Both the position numbers and the translations under genes were made by a program. Source: a virus. Taken from it: a stretch of 43,108 bases of DNA. Shown in pieces: positions 6,450 to 15,497 of the stretch; position 1 is the stretch's first letter; every line of letters begins with the position of its first letter. The DNA is taken from IMG/VR virus record IMGVR_UViG_3300025127_000076, positions 1-43,108 of that record. One strand, given 5' to 3'. Below the pieces are notes generated by a model that did not search any database, was not told the DNA's origin, and saw only the letters and a list, made by a program, of their open reading frames with translations.

Positions 6450-8748
6450 AGGAATATGTGCAATAACCGAGGTAAGTAACTCGGATTTTCATTTATGTAA
6501 GAACGCAATAAGCTCTTTCATTTTAAATAACCCTTGGTTTTCAGGAAGGCTAGTGCTAGTTAACACGGGAAATGAGCTGAGTAATCACAATCTAAATATA
6601 CTAAAATTAATATACAATAATTTTGATATAATATATCCGGATGATTCTAAAATACTTACTAAACTTAGAAAGAGAAAAAACACTCATAAACGATCTAGTT
6701 TCCTTTTTACTCATGCTTTTAAAATTAAGTCTGAGGGAAATATCTTTTTTTCAAAGACTAATTTGTTTATGGGGGAAATATCTTCAATTTTAGATAATGA
6801 TCACTTCTCTATCGCAATATCTTCTAATTCTTTTCCAGATTTAAATAATACCTTGGAAAGTAATCTTAATCATAATCTAGTATTTGTTCCAAAGAAATAC
6901 ATATCTGAAGAAAGATACGAAAATCTACAAAACAAGATATGTGAGTCTAAAGATCTTCACGATGCTCTAGGAGAATCCAACGTAATTAAGAAGTTTATTA
7001 AATCAGAAGAAATAAAAACTAAAATTCTTTCAAATACTACTATAGTTAATTCAAGTATGTTTGATAACACAAAATATACTACTTTTATTAGATATCATGA
7101 GGCGATATCAAGCCTAAATATGGATACTTCTCTTATGTCTAACTCTTTTAATTACAGGAGAATTCATGGCTATTGGAAGCAGTTTAATCACAGTTTAAAT
7201 CTAGGCATAAACAATTCTCCAAGAAAGAGGAAGCCTAGTTCGATTAAGGTTACGCCTAGGTTAAAATATAGAGCAAAGATGACTCCAACTCTTGGTAAAT
7301 TTGCTCTATCTCCGACTATTCCATCATATGTAGAAAAAGAAGATTTAAGTAAAATACCAAAAGAAAACATCAATATTTCAGTATGTACAGTATGCAATGA
7401 CGAATTCGCGCAAGGGGCGCAGGTTTTAATATATTCATTCTTAAAAAATAATCCTTGGTTTAACGGAGACTTCATTGTTTTTTATAATAATGAATATTCT
7501 CGACTCTCTTTAGAAAATAAAAATAAAATGTCTAAACTTTATTCTAAAGTAGAATTTAGAAACGTCGACACCTCTGATTATTCAAAAGTATTTAAAAGAT
7601 TTAAGAGATTATGGAAAGGTAAACCGCAAGAAAGGTTTATTCCTTCTCTGTTTACCTATGAAGCTTTTGAATTAACTAGAGAATATGATAAAGTCTTATT
7701 TTTAGATTCAGACATGTTGGTAACTGGAAACGTCTCTAACCTATTAAACATTAACGAAGATGTAACAGTTACTCCTGACGCAGGAAAATATGACGTTCAT
7801 AAAAAATATAATACATTTAATGGCGGTTTTCTTTTACTTAATGGAGACCAATCTAAATATAAAGCTGGGCTCTTAAAGTTTGGAGAGGTAACAAACAACC
7901 ACGCACTAGCAGATCAGTCCATGATGAACGACTACTTTAATGGAAATGTTTCGTTTTTAAACAGTAGATACAATTGTTTAAAAAGGTGTTTTAACGATAG
8001 AAACTTTTACAGATACGACAAACAGATTAAAATAATTCATTATGTTGGAGCAAAACCTTGGCAAGATAAAAAAATAGGTAGAGAGGCTCAATATTCTAGA
8101 ATAGAAAATCTATGGAAAGCATACAAAAGAGAAATGTTGCCTATTCTCTCTAGAGAAAATAAGAAAATAATAGTTGTAGGTAATTCTCCTAATATAATGT
8201 CAGACAAAGTTGGGCATTTAATAGATGAATTTGATATGGTAATTAGAATAAACGATTTCAAGACAAATGGGTTTCAAGAATATACCGGCACAAAAGTAAC
8301 TCACTGGGTAACTAGCTTTTCTCCTTCAATAGATACAAGAAATACTTCTATTTTTGATAAAATATTTACATCGAACGTTAGTCAAACTGAAAAGGTATTT
8401 AATGATAGGATAGAAAGAATATTGAAAGGATCAGTTTCAGCTAATAAAAAATTAGTAGTCCTATCGGATAAAGAACTTAGAGATCTTAAGCTAAGTATAG
8501 GGTACTCTGCTAAAAATAAGTGGCCCACCTCTGGTTTGATTGCTATATATGTCGCGTTAAATAAAATACATAATGTAGACGTTTACTATCATGGATTTTC
8601 ATTTTTTAAGGAGGCTGGAAAATATGTAAGCCACTATTGGAACGAAACCAAGAAAGAAGAATTTAGAAGACATCACGACCATGATCTAGAAGAAAAATAT
8701 GTAAATCGTCTAGTTAAAGAAGGAAGGATAAAAAAACTAAAATATTAA
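6433..8748 (+). CDS. Three-domain glycosyltransferase: degenerate GT8, GT8 and GT29-type sialyltransferase
   Basis: Residues 310-560 are a GT8 enzyme: YDKVLFLDSDM with the metal-binding DSD at 425-427, FNGGFLLLNGD, ADQSMMNDYF and IIHYVGAKPW. Residues 1-250 look like a worn copy of it (FILNNPWFSG against FLKNNPWFNG) without the DxD. Residues 577-771 carry the sialylmotifs of family GT29, best known from animals: motif L (VVGNSPNI, then GHLIDEFDMVIRIN and TGTKVTH), motif S (WPTSGLIAIYVALNK, then VDVYYHGF) and a late H-x4-E within HHDHDLEE. The protein would thus build a short glycan and cap it with the sugar activated by the neighbouring NeuA-like enzyme. There is no signal peptide, so it acts in the cytoplasm. 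Acceptor unknown. Confidence 0.85.
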   Translation: MEKEIKGICAITEVSNSDFHLCKNAISSFILNNPWFSGRLVLVNTGNELSNHNLNILKLIYNNFDIIYPDDSKILTKLRKRKNTHKRSSFLFTHAFKIKSEGNIFFSKTNLFMGEISSILDNDHFSIAISSNSFPDLNNTLESNLNHNLVFVPKKYISEERYENLQNKICESKDLHDALGESNVIKKFIKSEEIKTKILSNTTIVNSSMFDNTKYTTFIRYHEAISSLNMDTSLMSNSFNYRRIHGYWKQFNHSLNLGINNSPRKRKPSSIKVTPRLKYRAKMTPTLGKFALSPTIPSYVEKEDLSKIPKENINISVCTVCNDEFAQGAQVLIYSFLKNNPWFNGDFIVFYNNEYSRLSLENKNKMSKLYSKVEFRNVDTSDYSKVFKRFKRLWKGKPQERFIPSLFTYEAFELTREYDKVLFLDSDMLVTGNVSNLLNINEDVTVTPDAGKYDVHKKYNTFNGGFLLLNGDQSKYKAGLLKFGEVTNNHALADQSMMNDYFNGNVSFLNSRYNCLKRCFNDRNFYRYDKQIKIIHYVGAKPWQDKKIGREAQYSRIENLWKAYKREMLPILSRENKKIIVVGNSPNIMSDKVGHLIDEFDMVIRINDFKTNGFQEYTGTKVTHWVTSFSPSIDTRNTSIFDKIFTSNVSQTEKVFNDRIERILKGSVSANKKLVVLSDKELRDLKLSIGYSAKNKWPTSGLIAIYVALNKIHNVDVYYHGFSFFKEAGKYVSHYWNETKKEEFRRHHDHDLEEKYVNRLVKEGRIKKLKY

Positions 8749-8770
8749 CAATAGGTATAAAATAATAACT

Positions 8771-9637
8771 ATGAAAGGAAAAGTAAAAATTATCGCAGAA
8801 ATAGGAATAAATTACGCATACGGAGAAGACCGTTCTAAATTCCTAGACAATGCTAAAAAGTTAATAGATGCGGCAGTAATTGCCGGATGTGATTGGGTAA
8901 AGTTTCAAAAGAGAAATCCAGATATATGTGTTCCTGAAGATCAGAAGCTAAAACCTAAGAGAGTCCCGTGGAGGAAAGAGGAGACAACATATTTACAATA
9001 TAAAAAAGATATCGAGTTTGGATCAAAGGAATTTTCTGAAATAGACGTCTATTGTAATAAAAAGGGAATAGGGTGGTTTGTGTCGGTATGGGATAAATCA
9101 TCAGTCGACTTTATAGTAGACAATGATTATTCTAACTGGGGATCTTTCATAATGAAAATACCCTCGGCCTTAATAAACGATATAGATCTATGTGAATATG
9201 CTAGAGAAAACTCTGATCTTTTAATTATATCAACTGGAATGAGTACTGAAGAGGAAATTGTCAAGTGTGTAAAAGCATGTGATCCCGATGTAATAATGCA
9301 TACTAACTCTACCTACCCATCGAAGGTGGAAGAGCTTAATTTAGAGTATATACACTGGCTCAAAGACAAAAACTATGGAAAGGAGATAGGATACTCAGGT
9401 CATGAATTTGGTCTAGTTACAACATGGGCGGCAGTAGCCTTAGGGGCAACTTGGATTGAGCGACATATTACAATTGAAAGAACACTATGGGGATCTGATC
9501 AAATGGCCTCAGTTGAACCTGGAGGGTTAATAAAACTGGTAAAAGGAATAAGAGACATTGAAAAGTCTTTTGGAGGATATGGAGAAAGAGAAGTATTAGG
9601 ATCAGAGCTTGAAAAGTTAAAAACTCTAAGAAAATAA
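8771..9637 (+). CDS. neuB: N-acetylneuraminate (nonulosonic acid) synthase-like protein, NeuB family
   Basis: NeuB-type enzymes condense PEP with an N-acyl-hexosamine to form a nine-carbon acid. Family marks seen are IAEIGIN (residues 8-14), WVKFQKR (PEP site), a central MKIPSALIND segment, ISTGMST, IGYSGHEFG and WIERHITIE; the last two hold the His residues that bind metal. The protein is 288 residues against about 340-350 for typical NeuB. It ends just after the barrel, so the C-terminal SAF (antifreeze-like) domain that completes the partner active site is missing. The usual GINHNG is GINYAYG, so the first His is absent. Its TAA overlaps the next ATG (TAATG), showing coupling. Activity is likely but may be altered. 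Confidence 0.88.
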   Translation: MKGKVKIIAEIGINYAYGEDRSKFLDNAKKLIDAAVIAGCDWVKFQKRNPDICVPEDQKLKPKRVPWRKEETTYLQYKKDIEFGSKEFSEIDVYCNKKGIGWFVSVWDKSSVDFIVDNDYSNWGSFIMKIPSALINDIDLCEYARENSDLLIISTGMSTEEEIVKCVKACDPDVIMHTNSTYPSKVEELNLEYIHWLKDKNYGKEIGYSGHEFGLVTTWAAVALGATWIERHITIERTLWGSDQMASVEPGGLIKLVKGIRDIEKSFGGYGEREVLGSELEKLKTLRK

Positions 9638-10260
9638 TGAACATATCTGATTCTAAAAAATTTTGGGAAAAGTGCGATACTACCTTTGCTCACATTACCC
9701 CCAACAAATGGCTGAGAAATAGATCAGATTTGATAAAAAGTTTTGGTAAAAAATATGGTCCATTTGATCTATCTAACCAAACTATAATAGATTATGGAAT
9801 AGGAGGAGCGTTTCAGGGAATATATCTTCTTGAAAATTTAAATATAAAAAAATACATTGGAATTGACATCGCGAAGAGATCTCTAGACGCAGCTAAAGAG
9901 AATCTTAAAAAGTATGATTCTTATCGTGTTACTCTATTAAGGGCTCCGGTCGAATTTAAGCAATTTAAAGCTGATGTTTTTACTAGTTTTGCAGTTATCC
10001 AACACTTTCCAAATCAAGAATATTTAGATGATTTTCTTAATAATATAAACAGAAGTGGTATTCCCAAATTGATATTACAGATACGATATTCAAAAAATAA
10101 TAAGTTTTCAGGTTCTTGTAAAACACAAGATGATGTTATGCTAGGGTGCCAAACAAGCAAAGAATATATGCTAAGCAAATTAATAAAATATAAATGTGTC
10201 AAAGAAGGAAATATTCATGAGGGGTCGAATTATCAATATCTATATTTTACAAAAAAATAA
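9637..10260 (+). CDS. Class I SAM-dependent methyltransferase
   Basis: The 207-residue protein has the methyltransferase fold order: IIDYGIGGAFQGIYLLE (motif I, about residues 49-65), KYIGIDIAKRSLDAAKENL (acidic loop after strand 2, with the Asp that binds ribose), then ADVFTSFAVIQHFP (motif IV region, about 110-123). It has no DNA-methylase catalytic motif such as DPPY or PC, so a small-molecule, sugar or protein substrate is more likely than DNA. Placement between the sialate synthase and HAD genes with a one-base start/stop overlap suggests it methylates the sugar made by the operon; O-methylated sialic acids are known in nature. This role is inference. Confidence 0.75.
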   Translation: MNISDSKKFWEKCDTTFAHITPNKWLRNRSDLIKSFGKKYGPFDLSNQTIIDYGIGGAFQGIYLLENLNIKKYIGIDIAKRSLDAAKENLKKYDSYRVTLLRAPVEFKQFKADVFTSFAVIQHFPNQEYLDDFLNNINRSGIPKLILQIRYSKNNKFSGSCKTQDDVMLGCQTSKEYMLSKLIKYKCVKEGNIHEGSNYQYLYFTKK

Positions 10261-10267
10261 AATTTAA

Positions 10268-10564
10268 ATGATTACACCAACACCTAAATTAATACTTCAA
10301 TTCATAGAAGGAAATCTAAAAATGCTAGGAGATAAATTTGGAACCTTGGCAGATCACACAAAAGAGCAAGTTTTATATAGATCTCAAGTGTGTAAAAATG
10401 ATTGTATGAAAAGAGGATATTGTGTCCAATGTGGATGCTCGGTTCCTGGAAAAATGTATGTAACTAAGTCATGTAATAACGGTACTAGATTTCCAGACCT
10501 AATGGATTCAGAATCTTGGGAAAAATATAAGAAAGAAAATAACATTAAAATTGAGGGAAAATGA
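10268..10564 (+). CDS. Small cysteine-rich (putative zinc-binding) protein
   Basis: This 98-residue protein has six Cys in a 29-residue stretch: CKNDC, then CVQCGC, and a final C in YVTKSCNNG. The spacing suits one zinc knuckle or rubredoxin-like knob. The rest is hydrophilic with an amphipathic N-terminal helix (PTPKLILQFIEGN). It is in the glycan operon and its TGA overlaps the ATG of the next gene (ATGA), so it is translated with the HAD phosphatase. Similar small Cys-cluster proteins occur beside phage sugar or cofactor genes, but I cannot name the family or assign a function. Confidence 0.7.
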   Translation: MITPTPKLILQFIEGNLKMLGDKFGTLADHTKEQVLYRSQVCKNDCMKRGYCVQCGCSVPGKMYVTKSCNNGTRFPDLMDSESWEKYKKENNIKIEGK

Positions 10565-10860
10565 TTTACTATATAGATATAGACGATACCATATGTAAAT
10601 CAGGATCCCCTAGTGATTATTCTACAGCAGTTCCAATAGATAAAGCAATAAAAAAAGTAAATGACCTATATGATGCTGGTCATGAGATTGTATTTTGGAC
10701 AGCCCGAGGATCTGGCACAGGAATAGATTGGAGAGAAGTAACTGAGTCTCAGCTGAAGGAATGGGGAGTAAAATATCACAAGCTTCTTTTAGGGAAACCT
10801 GTATACGATTTCTTTATAGACGATAAAAATATCAACGCAAAAGACTGGCTAAATGAATAG
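10561..10860 (+). CDS. HAD-superfamily phosphatase, minimal (99 aa)
   Basis: The protein begins YYIDIDDTICKSG, the HAD motif I DxDxT with the nucleophile Asp6 and acid Asp8. Motif II is IVFWTARGSG (Thr/Ser position) and motif III/IV is LLLGKPVYDFFIDDKNINA, where Lys and the Asp pair bind phosphate and Mg. It is a stripped-down HAD with no cap domain, like the small phosphatases found in capsule and nonulosonic-acid clusters. In context it could supply the phosphatase step of sugar acid synthesis (removing 9-phosphate) or work on a sugar phosphate precursor. Its last 8 bases overlap the next gene. Confidence 0.85.
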   Translation: MIYYIDIDDTICKSGSPSDYSTAVPIDKAIKKVNDLYDAGHEIVFWTARGSGTGIDWREVTESQLKEWGVKYHKLLLGKPVYDFFIDDKNINAKDWLNE

Positions 10861-11461
10861 CTACAGAAATAGAGTCCTTATATTAGGCAACGGACCCGAT
10901 ATTAATAATATAGACTTCGATAGGCTTAAGGGAAATATAAAAACAGCAGGAGTCAATCGAATATGGCTAAAGCATTTTCCGGATTACTATTTTTATCATG
11001 ACTCTGAAATATCAAAAGAGATTGAAAGGGATATAATAGTTAAATCTAAGATAATGGCAAAATGTAAATGTTACTCCAGCGATTGGATACGCAGAAGAAT
11101 GTCAACGGTTCCTAGCTATCTAAAGGTAGTCAACCGATCTAATCCTACTGCGTTTGTAGACTCTGTCACAACTTTCATGAGAATACTAATATCTGATAAT
11201 GTTTTTTCTATAGATGATACTATTTTTTATATCTCAGGAGTTCCACTCTCATGGAGTGAACCCAGCCATTTTTGGAAAGAGATAGATTATGAAGGCTCGT
11301 TGAACAAACATGGAAGAGACTGGTATGATCCTAGATTTAATAGAATAGTTTCAAATTTTAAGAGACTAAAGGGATTAGGATATAATATGATATCAGTCAC
11401 ACCTCACTCTAAGCTAAATAAGATAATGAGATACGAAGGAGTCTCAAATCTCTACGCATAA
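10853..11461 (+). CDS. Putative GT42/MptE-like glycosyltransferase
   Basis: The 202-residue product starts with NRVLILGNGPDINNI, the glycine-rich entry loop of GT42-type sialyltransferases and DUF115/MptE proteins. It continues with PDYYFYHDSEI (position of the P-D-x-x-x-x-x-D segment of that fold) and FYISGVPLSWSEPSHFW. It is only distantly like the first gene of the operon (5173-5805) but shares the same layout. The stop is followed at once by a strong terminator, so it closes the operon. I infer transfer of an activated sialic-type sugar; the domain match is weak and another nucleotide-binding role is possible. Confidence 0.5.
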   Translation: MNSYRNRVLILGNGPDINNIDFDRLKGNIKTAGVNRIWLKHFPDYYFYHDSEISKEIERDIIVKSKIMAKCKCYSSDWIRRRMSTVPSYLKVVNRSNPTAFVDSVTTFMRILISDNVFSIDDTIFYISGVPLSWSEPSHFWKEIDYEGSLNKHGRDWYDPRFNRIVSNFKRLKGLGYNMISVTPHSKLNKIMRYEGVSNLYA

Positions 11462-11488
11462 AAAAAGAGGAAACTTGTTCCTCTTTTT
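11462..11488. terminator. Bidirectional terminator at the end of the glycan operon
   Basis: Perfect 11-bp inverted repeat AAAAAGAGGAA / TTCCTCTTTTT with an ACTTG loop. It has A-tract and T-tract flanks and sits between the convergent glycan operon and the minus-strand virion genes. Confidence 0.85.
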
Positions 11489-11512
11489 AATTATGAATAA
11501 TGTTATACTATT

Positions 11513-13021
11513 TTATTCTTTACAACCTTCACTATTTTTATCTATATTATATCCATCTGCTGCAAGAATAAGAGCCTCGATCTGTTCTAAATTTTCAGCA
11601 GCTTTTATAGTCGATTTCCAATTTCTAATTGCGTCTGAGTATTCTTCTTTAGATCTATCATGATTCTCCTGCCATTCTTTACGGTCGGCAAGGTTATCTT
11701 CATTTGCCTCAGCTTGCGTTTTTAAATCCTTCGCTTCAGACTTTAGATTCGTAGTTTCTGTCTCTAATGTAGATATTAATGCAGTTAATCTAGCAATTTC
11801 ATCACAATACTTTGTACAGTTTTCGTGACATGCATCTGGTTCTCCCTTAGGAGCCTCAAATCCGTTTCTTTCAAAGCATAGTTGTCTAAACTTTTCAATA
11901 TCAGAAAGTCTATCAGTTGCAGTAGCTCGTTCTTCGGCCTTAAGTGCTAGCGCATCTTCATTTTCGCTTATTTTTATCTTTAGAGAACGTCTCAAGGCTT
12001 CATAATATTCAACAGACTCCGCTGGCTTATCTGCAGCAGCTGCTTTAGTATAGCCTCCAAAAGCAATATCAGCTTCATTTTTTTGATCTGCTGCTTTTGT
12101 CTTAATCTTAGTCGCAGTTTGAGTAATAGAATCAGGTGATGTACATTCTCCAAAAAGATTATTGTCTGCTGCTATTCCTCCAGGATGCCACATATCAACA
12201 AATTCAGCTGAGAGTCCATTAGGAACAACATATTGTTTTATCTTATGTTGAATATCAAATAGAGACATTTCAAAAGTTTTATTTGATAATGTATCTAAAA
12301 CCGGAGTAAATTTAGTAACTCCTCCTGGCGTAAGCTCGCTTGTTTCAAAAAGAATATATCTAGAAAACTTATCTCTATTATAGTCTCCGCCCGGGCCAAT
12401 TAATTCATTAGGATCATATCCATATATTTCATACTTAGCTCTAACAGCATTATATCTTAATTCAAAAGTAAAGTCTCCCTCTGGTAAGTCAAGCTCAGCA
12501 TCCTTTCCACCTGGAGGACCCGCCAACGTCCATTTCTTCGTCTTATTAGTGATATCTATTACTTTTTTATCTTGATTAGATCTTAAAGAGATATTATCTT
12601 CGGAAAACGTTGGTTCTACTCCTTCCCCTAACATAGTGCTAACAAAGGTTCCGGTAATTGCCGCGATTTTTACTGGAGGAAATCCTTTAAGCTTATATGT
12701 CGACGTTGCCGTTTTAGAATCCGCAGTCGTAGTAGATTTACCCCAACTAACAGGAACTTTAGTGTGATATCTTACCATTTCACTTGATGATCCAATAGAA
12801 GTTATTCCTGATTCAAGAAAGTTAACAGTCATCGCCTGTCCATCGCTTTCCCATGTTTTTTCATCTCTTACAAAATGAATAACTCCACGGTTAGAGCTAG
12901 GTTGTCTTACTTGAACAGAAGCTCCCTTGTCCTCTCTACCCCAAACCATTTGGTTTTCCCAATTTTGTTCGTCTTTATTTTGTGCATCGTTTCCTCTTCT
13001 AAGTTCTGGTGAATTTGCCAT
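11513..13021 (-). CDS. Unknown large protein, probably tail- or virion-associated (502 aa)
   Basis: No family was recognised. The N-terminal ~290 residues are beta-rich (many T/S/G/V segments, WTLAGPPGGKDAELDLPEGD, FTFELRYNAVRAKYEIYGYD), suggesting a structural shell. From about 300 it turns into long charged helices (ENEDALALKAEERATATDRL; LISTLETETTNLKSEAKDLK) typical of coiled coil, interrupted near 390-405 by CHENCTKYC, a possible metal knuckle. It starts with ATG after an A-rich leader and lies 22 bases downstream of the 810-residue gene, forming a two-gene unit. Both start beside a late-type element, so a tail fibre or adhesin accessory is the best guess. Confidence 0.75.
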   Translation of the reverse strand: MANSPELRRGNDAQNKDEQNWENQMVWGREDKGASVQVRQPSSNRGVIHFVRDEKTWESDGQAMTVNFLESGITSIGSSSEMVRYHTKVPVSWGKSTTTADSKTATSTYKLKGFPPVKIAAITGTFVSTMLGEGVEPTFSEDNISLRSNQDKKVIDITNKTKKWTLAGPPGGKDAELDLPEGDFTFELRYNAVRAKYEIYGYDPNELIGPGGDYNRDKFSRYILFETSELTPGGVTKFTPVLDTLSNKTFEMSLFDIQHKIKQYVVPNGLSAEFVDMWHPGGIAADNNLFGECTSPDSITQTATKIKTKAADQKNEADIAFGGYTKAAAADKPAESVEYYEALRRSLKIKISENEDALALKAEERATATDRLSDIEKFRQLCFERNGFEAPKGEPDACHENCTKYCDEIARLTALISTLETETTNLKSEAKDLKTQAEANEDNLADRKEWQENHDRSKEEYSDAIRNWKSTIKAAENLEQIEALILAADGYNIDKNSEGCKE

Positions 13022-13043
13022 AATTTATAAATTTATTTTTATT

Positions 13044-15476
13044 TTATTTTCCTGATGGAGCGTATTTTTTCCAAGGTTTAGCAGTTTTAAGACTGTCGTT
13101 ACATTCTTCATAAGATATAACAGCTCCTTTAGATATAACTGCGTCTCCTCTTAATACTTCAGATTCTGTATTAACTCCGTTCTTAATATCTCCCGGAAAT
13201 ATGTACATATTGTGAACAAAGTGATGAGAATTGTTTTCTTCAAAATGAGAAGTATCTAAATCAAGAGCTAAGACTCTATTCTTAGTTTTTATTCTATCTC
13301 CCTTAAATGGGCGTGTGATTTCAACGTTATCATACTCTAATAAGCCTCCCTCTAATCTTCCTTCTGCTTGGCCTTGAGTCTCTATAGGAGGAAGAGATAT
13401 AATAGAGTCAGATGCTTCTCTCCAAAGGTCTTCTTCAGCACTAACTGAAGATCTAATGTCTTCATATTTCTCCATCTTGCTTAAATTCTTAGCCTTCTTA
13501 GCCTTTTTTCTCCATACTTCTCTGTAGCCATGTCTAACATTTTTAGCTGCTTTTTCAACATGAATTCCTCTTGATACTCCAAGTTTAATATTTTCAACCT
13601 CTTCAACTTCTAAAGGAGTTCTAAATATGTTCCCTGAGAAAGATTCAATCTCTGCACTAACACTGCTCCCTTCTCCAAAAACAAACTTTACTTGGTAGAA
13701 GGTATCATTCCATCCTGAGTACATTGTAACTGTTTCTTTCATATCTTTTTCAAGTACCTTCCTAGCAGTAACCTTACTAAAATCCTCGTCTATAGCAGTA
13801 TGATCAGAGTGAGTAGATAGAGTTTGCCTGATTGCTTTTTCATACATTTCTCTTCTCTCACTGACCTCTGTTTCAAATAGTTCAACTACAGTACCATTAT
13901 ACCAAGCTGTTCCTAAAATTCCAGTACTTGCATCATGCTTTGTATTGTAGAAAGGGTTCCAAAATTCTCTTGACTCACCGCCACCATTGTTTCTCTGGAT
14001 ACCTAAAATTCCAGGGATAATTACTAATATCTTATCTGAATCATTTAACAAGTCTTCATCTATGTTTTGTGGCCTACTCCAAGTCTTTTTCGCTAAAGTT
14101 TCACCTTTATGCTTAACATTAAACTGAGCATCAAAATCTGAGGCCTTTGAATAGTATTTAGATTTAATACCATCAAATGACTCCTTGAATGCTTGCTTCA
14201 TTCCAATAATATTTGTATTGATATATTTAGGAGATCTAACGGTAACAGAAGGACCTGCTGTATATTCTACGTCTCTGTCGGCCGGGTCTCTTAACCTCTC
14301 TTCGTCAGTAACAAGCATCTCTTTCATAAACTCTTTGTGTACTCTTCCAATGTTAAATTCTGATCCTCCGCCTGGTTCTTTTGAATTTTTCCATAATTCT
14401 GCCAATCCTTTTGCTCCTTTCTTGTCTAGCTCTTCAACGATTATAAGGTCAGCTGGTATATGGTCTCTTCCGTTTTCAGCAAGTCCAGCATATGGCTTAA
14501 AATCAATTACTTCTGCAAAATTATACTCTGGATGTATTTCAAATGGTCCTGTTGTTTTATCTAGAATACTTCCGTGATCATCTAATCTCCAATTTTCAGG
14601 TAATGCTCTAGGATCTTGGAAACTTCTAATTTCAACGAGTGACTCATCAAGATTTGATCCTCCTTCGTCTACCCCTTCTTGCCAGTCTTCAGCTAGATTC
14701 TTTCCTACGTTTTCCCACCATCTAATTGCAAGAGCTTTATAGACATGATCTAGAGATTCTTCTTCAGTCTTAGCCTCTTTAGCCAAGCTGTATATCTCCT
14801 TCAAGGTTCTAGCAGCGTACTTGATATTTTCACCGCATGCGGTATTTAGTACAGCTAATACTTTTGATGGAAGATCACTGTCTTCATAATATTTAACGCT
14901 TGCTGAGTCAGTTCCGTATACTTCTGCCGGGATGCTTACTCCAAAAGCAGCTTCAACATTCTCTGGATGTAATATATTATTATATATGTATTCTATTGTT
15001 GGAAGTGGAAACTCTTCCTGTCCTTTGTTTTTACGTTCTGCGTTAACAGATTTAATCTTACCCTCTACAATATCAAAACAGTGAGATACCACAGTGTTTA
15101 TCGGAGTACATTGTCTTACTTCTCCTCTGGCTTCTAAAACCATCTTGTTTTCTTCTCCAGTTATCTGATCGATTCCTCCTGTTGCAACAATCTTAACAAA
15201 GTCTCCCTCTAGTGAAGTGTTACCGTTCTCATCGGTAACGTCGGTTTCTATAGTTCCATCTGCTAGGTATGCTTTAACACTTGCTCCAGCAATAGGACCA
15301 GCGGATGCTCCTACTCCAGCAGCAGCTCCTCCAGTGGATCCACCACCAGTTGCACTAGTAGATGAGTCTCCGTTTTTAGCTTGTTCGTAGAGTCTTTTAT
15401 TAAACATTAACTCTGCTTCAAATTCTTCCCTTCTTCTTCTTTCTTCGGGGGTTTCGTTGGCTTTCCAAAAAATCAT
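13044..15476 (-). CDS. Unknown large virion protein with Ig/regulatory-like domain (810 aa)
   Basis: The N-terminus is a charged helix (NETPEERRRREEFEAELMFN) followed by a flexible Ser/Thr/Gly/Ala linker (about 35-60). Next is a small beta-domain containing AGASVKAYLADGTIE and DENGNTSLEGDF, the pattern of a carboxypeptidase-regulatory/Ig-like module. The rest (about 140-810) shows no known enzyme motif; it contains DKILVIIPGILGIQRNN and an acidic C-terminal third. The size, linker and beta-domain fit a tail or baseplate adhesin, but this is a guess. The gene is preceded on the minus strand by CGTAATAAATAAAAAAAA, similar to other late-type elements, and is followed by the 502-residue gene in the same direction. 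Confidence 0.78.
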   Translation of the reverse strand: MIFWKANETPEERRRREEFEAELMFNKRLYEQAKNGDSSTSATGGGSTGGAAAGVGASAGPIAGASVKAYLADGTIETDVTDENGNTSLEGDFVKIVATGGIDQITGEENKMVLEARGEVRQCTPINTVVSHCFDIVEGKIKSVNAERKNKGQEEFPLPTIEYIYNNILHPENVEAAFGVSIPAEVYGTDSASVKYYEDSDLPSKVLAVLNTACGENIKYAARTLKEIYSLAKEAKTEEESLDHVYKALAIRWWENVGKNLAEDWQEGVDEGGSNLDESLVEIRSFQDPRALPENWRLDDHGSILDKTTGPFEIHPEYNFAEVIDFKPYAGLAENGRDHIPADLIIVEELDKKGAKGLAELWKNSKEPGGGSEFNIGRVHKEFMKEMLVTDEERLRDPADRDVEYTAGPSVTVRSPKYINTNIIGMKQAFKESFDGIKSKYYSKASDFDAQFNVKHKGETLAKKTWSRPQNIDEDLLNDSDKILVIIPGILGIQRNNGGGESREFWNPFYNTKHDASTGILGTAWYNGTVVELFETEVSERREMYEKAIRQTLSTHSDHTAIDEDFSKVTARKVLEKDMKETVTMYSGWNDTFYQVKFVFGEGSSVSAEIESFSGNIFRTPLEVEEVENIKLGVSRGIHVEKAAKNVRHGYREVWRKKAKKAKNLSKMEKYEDIRSSVSAEEDLWREASDSIISLPPIETQGQAEGRLEGGLLEYDNVEITRPFKGDRIKTKNRVLALDLDTSHFEENNSHHFVHNMYIFPGDIKNGVNTESEVLRGDAVISKGAVISYEECNDSLKTAKPWKKYAPSGK

Positions 15477-15497
15477 ATCGTAATAAATTATTTTTTT

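Noticed and set aside
14185-14577. 130-residue plus-strand frame
   Set aside because: It is antisense to the 810-residue gene; composition is that of a complement of Glu/Asp/Gly-rich coding sequence.
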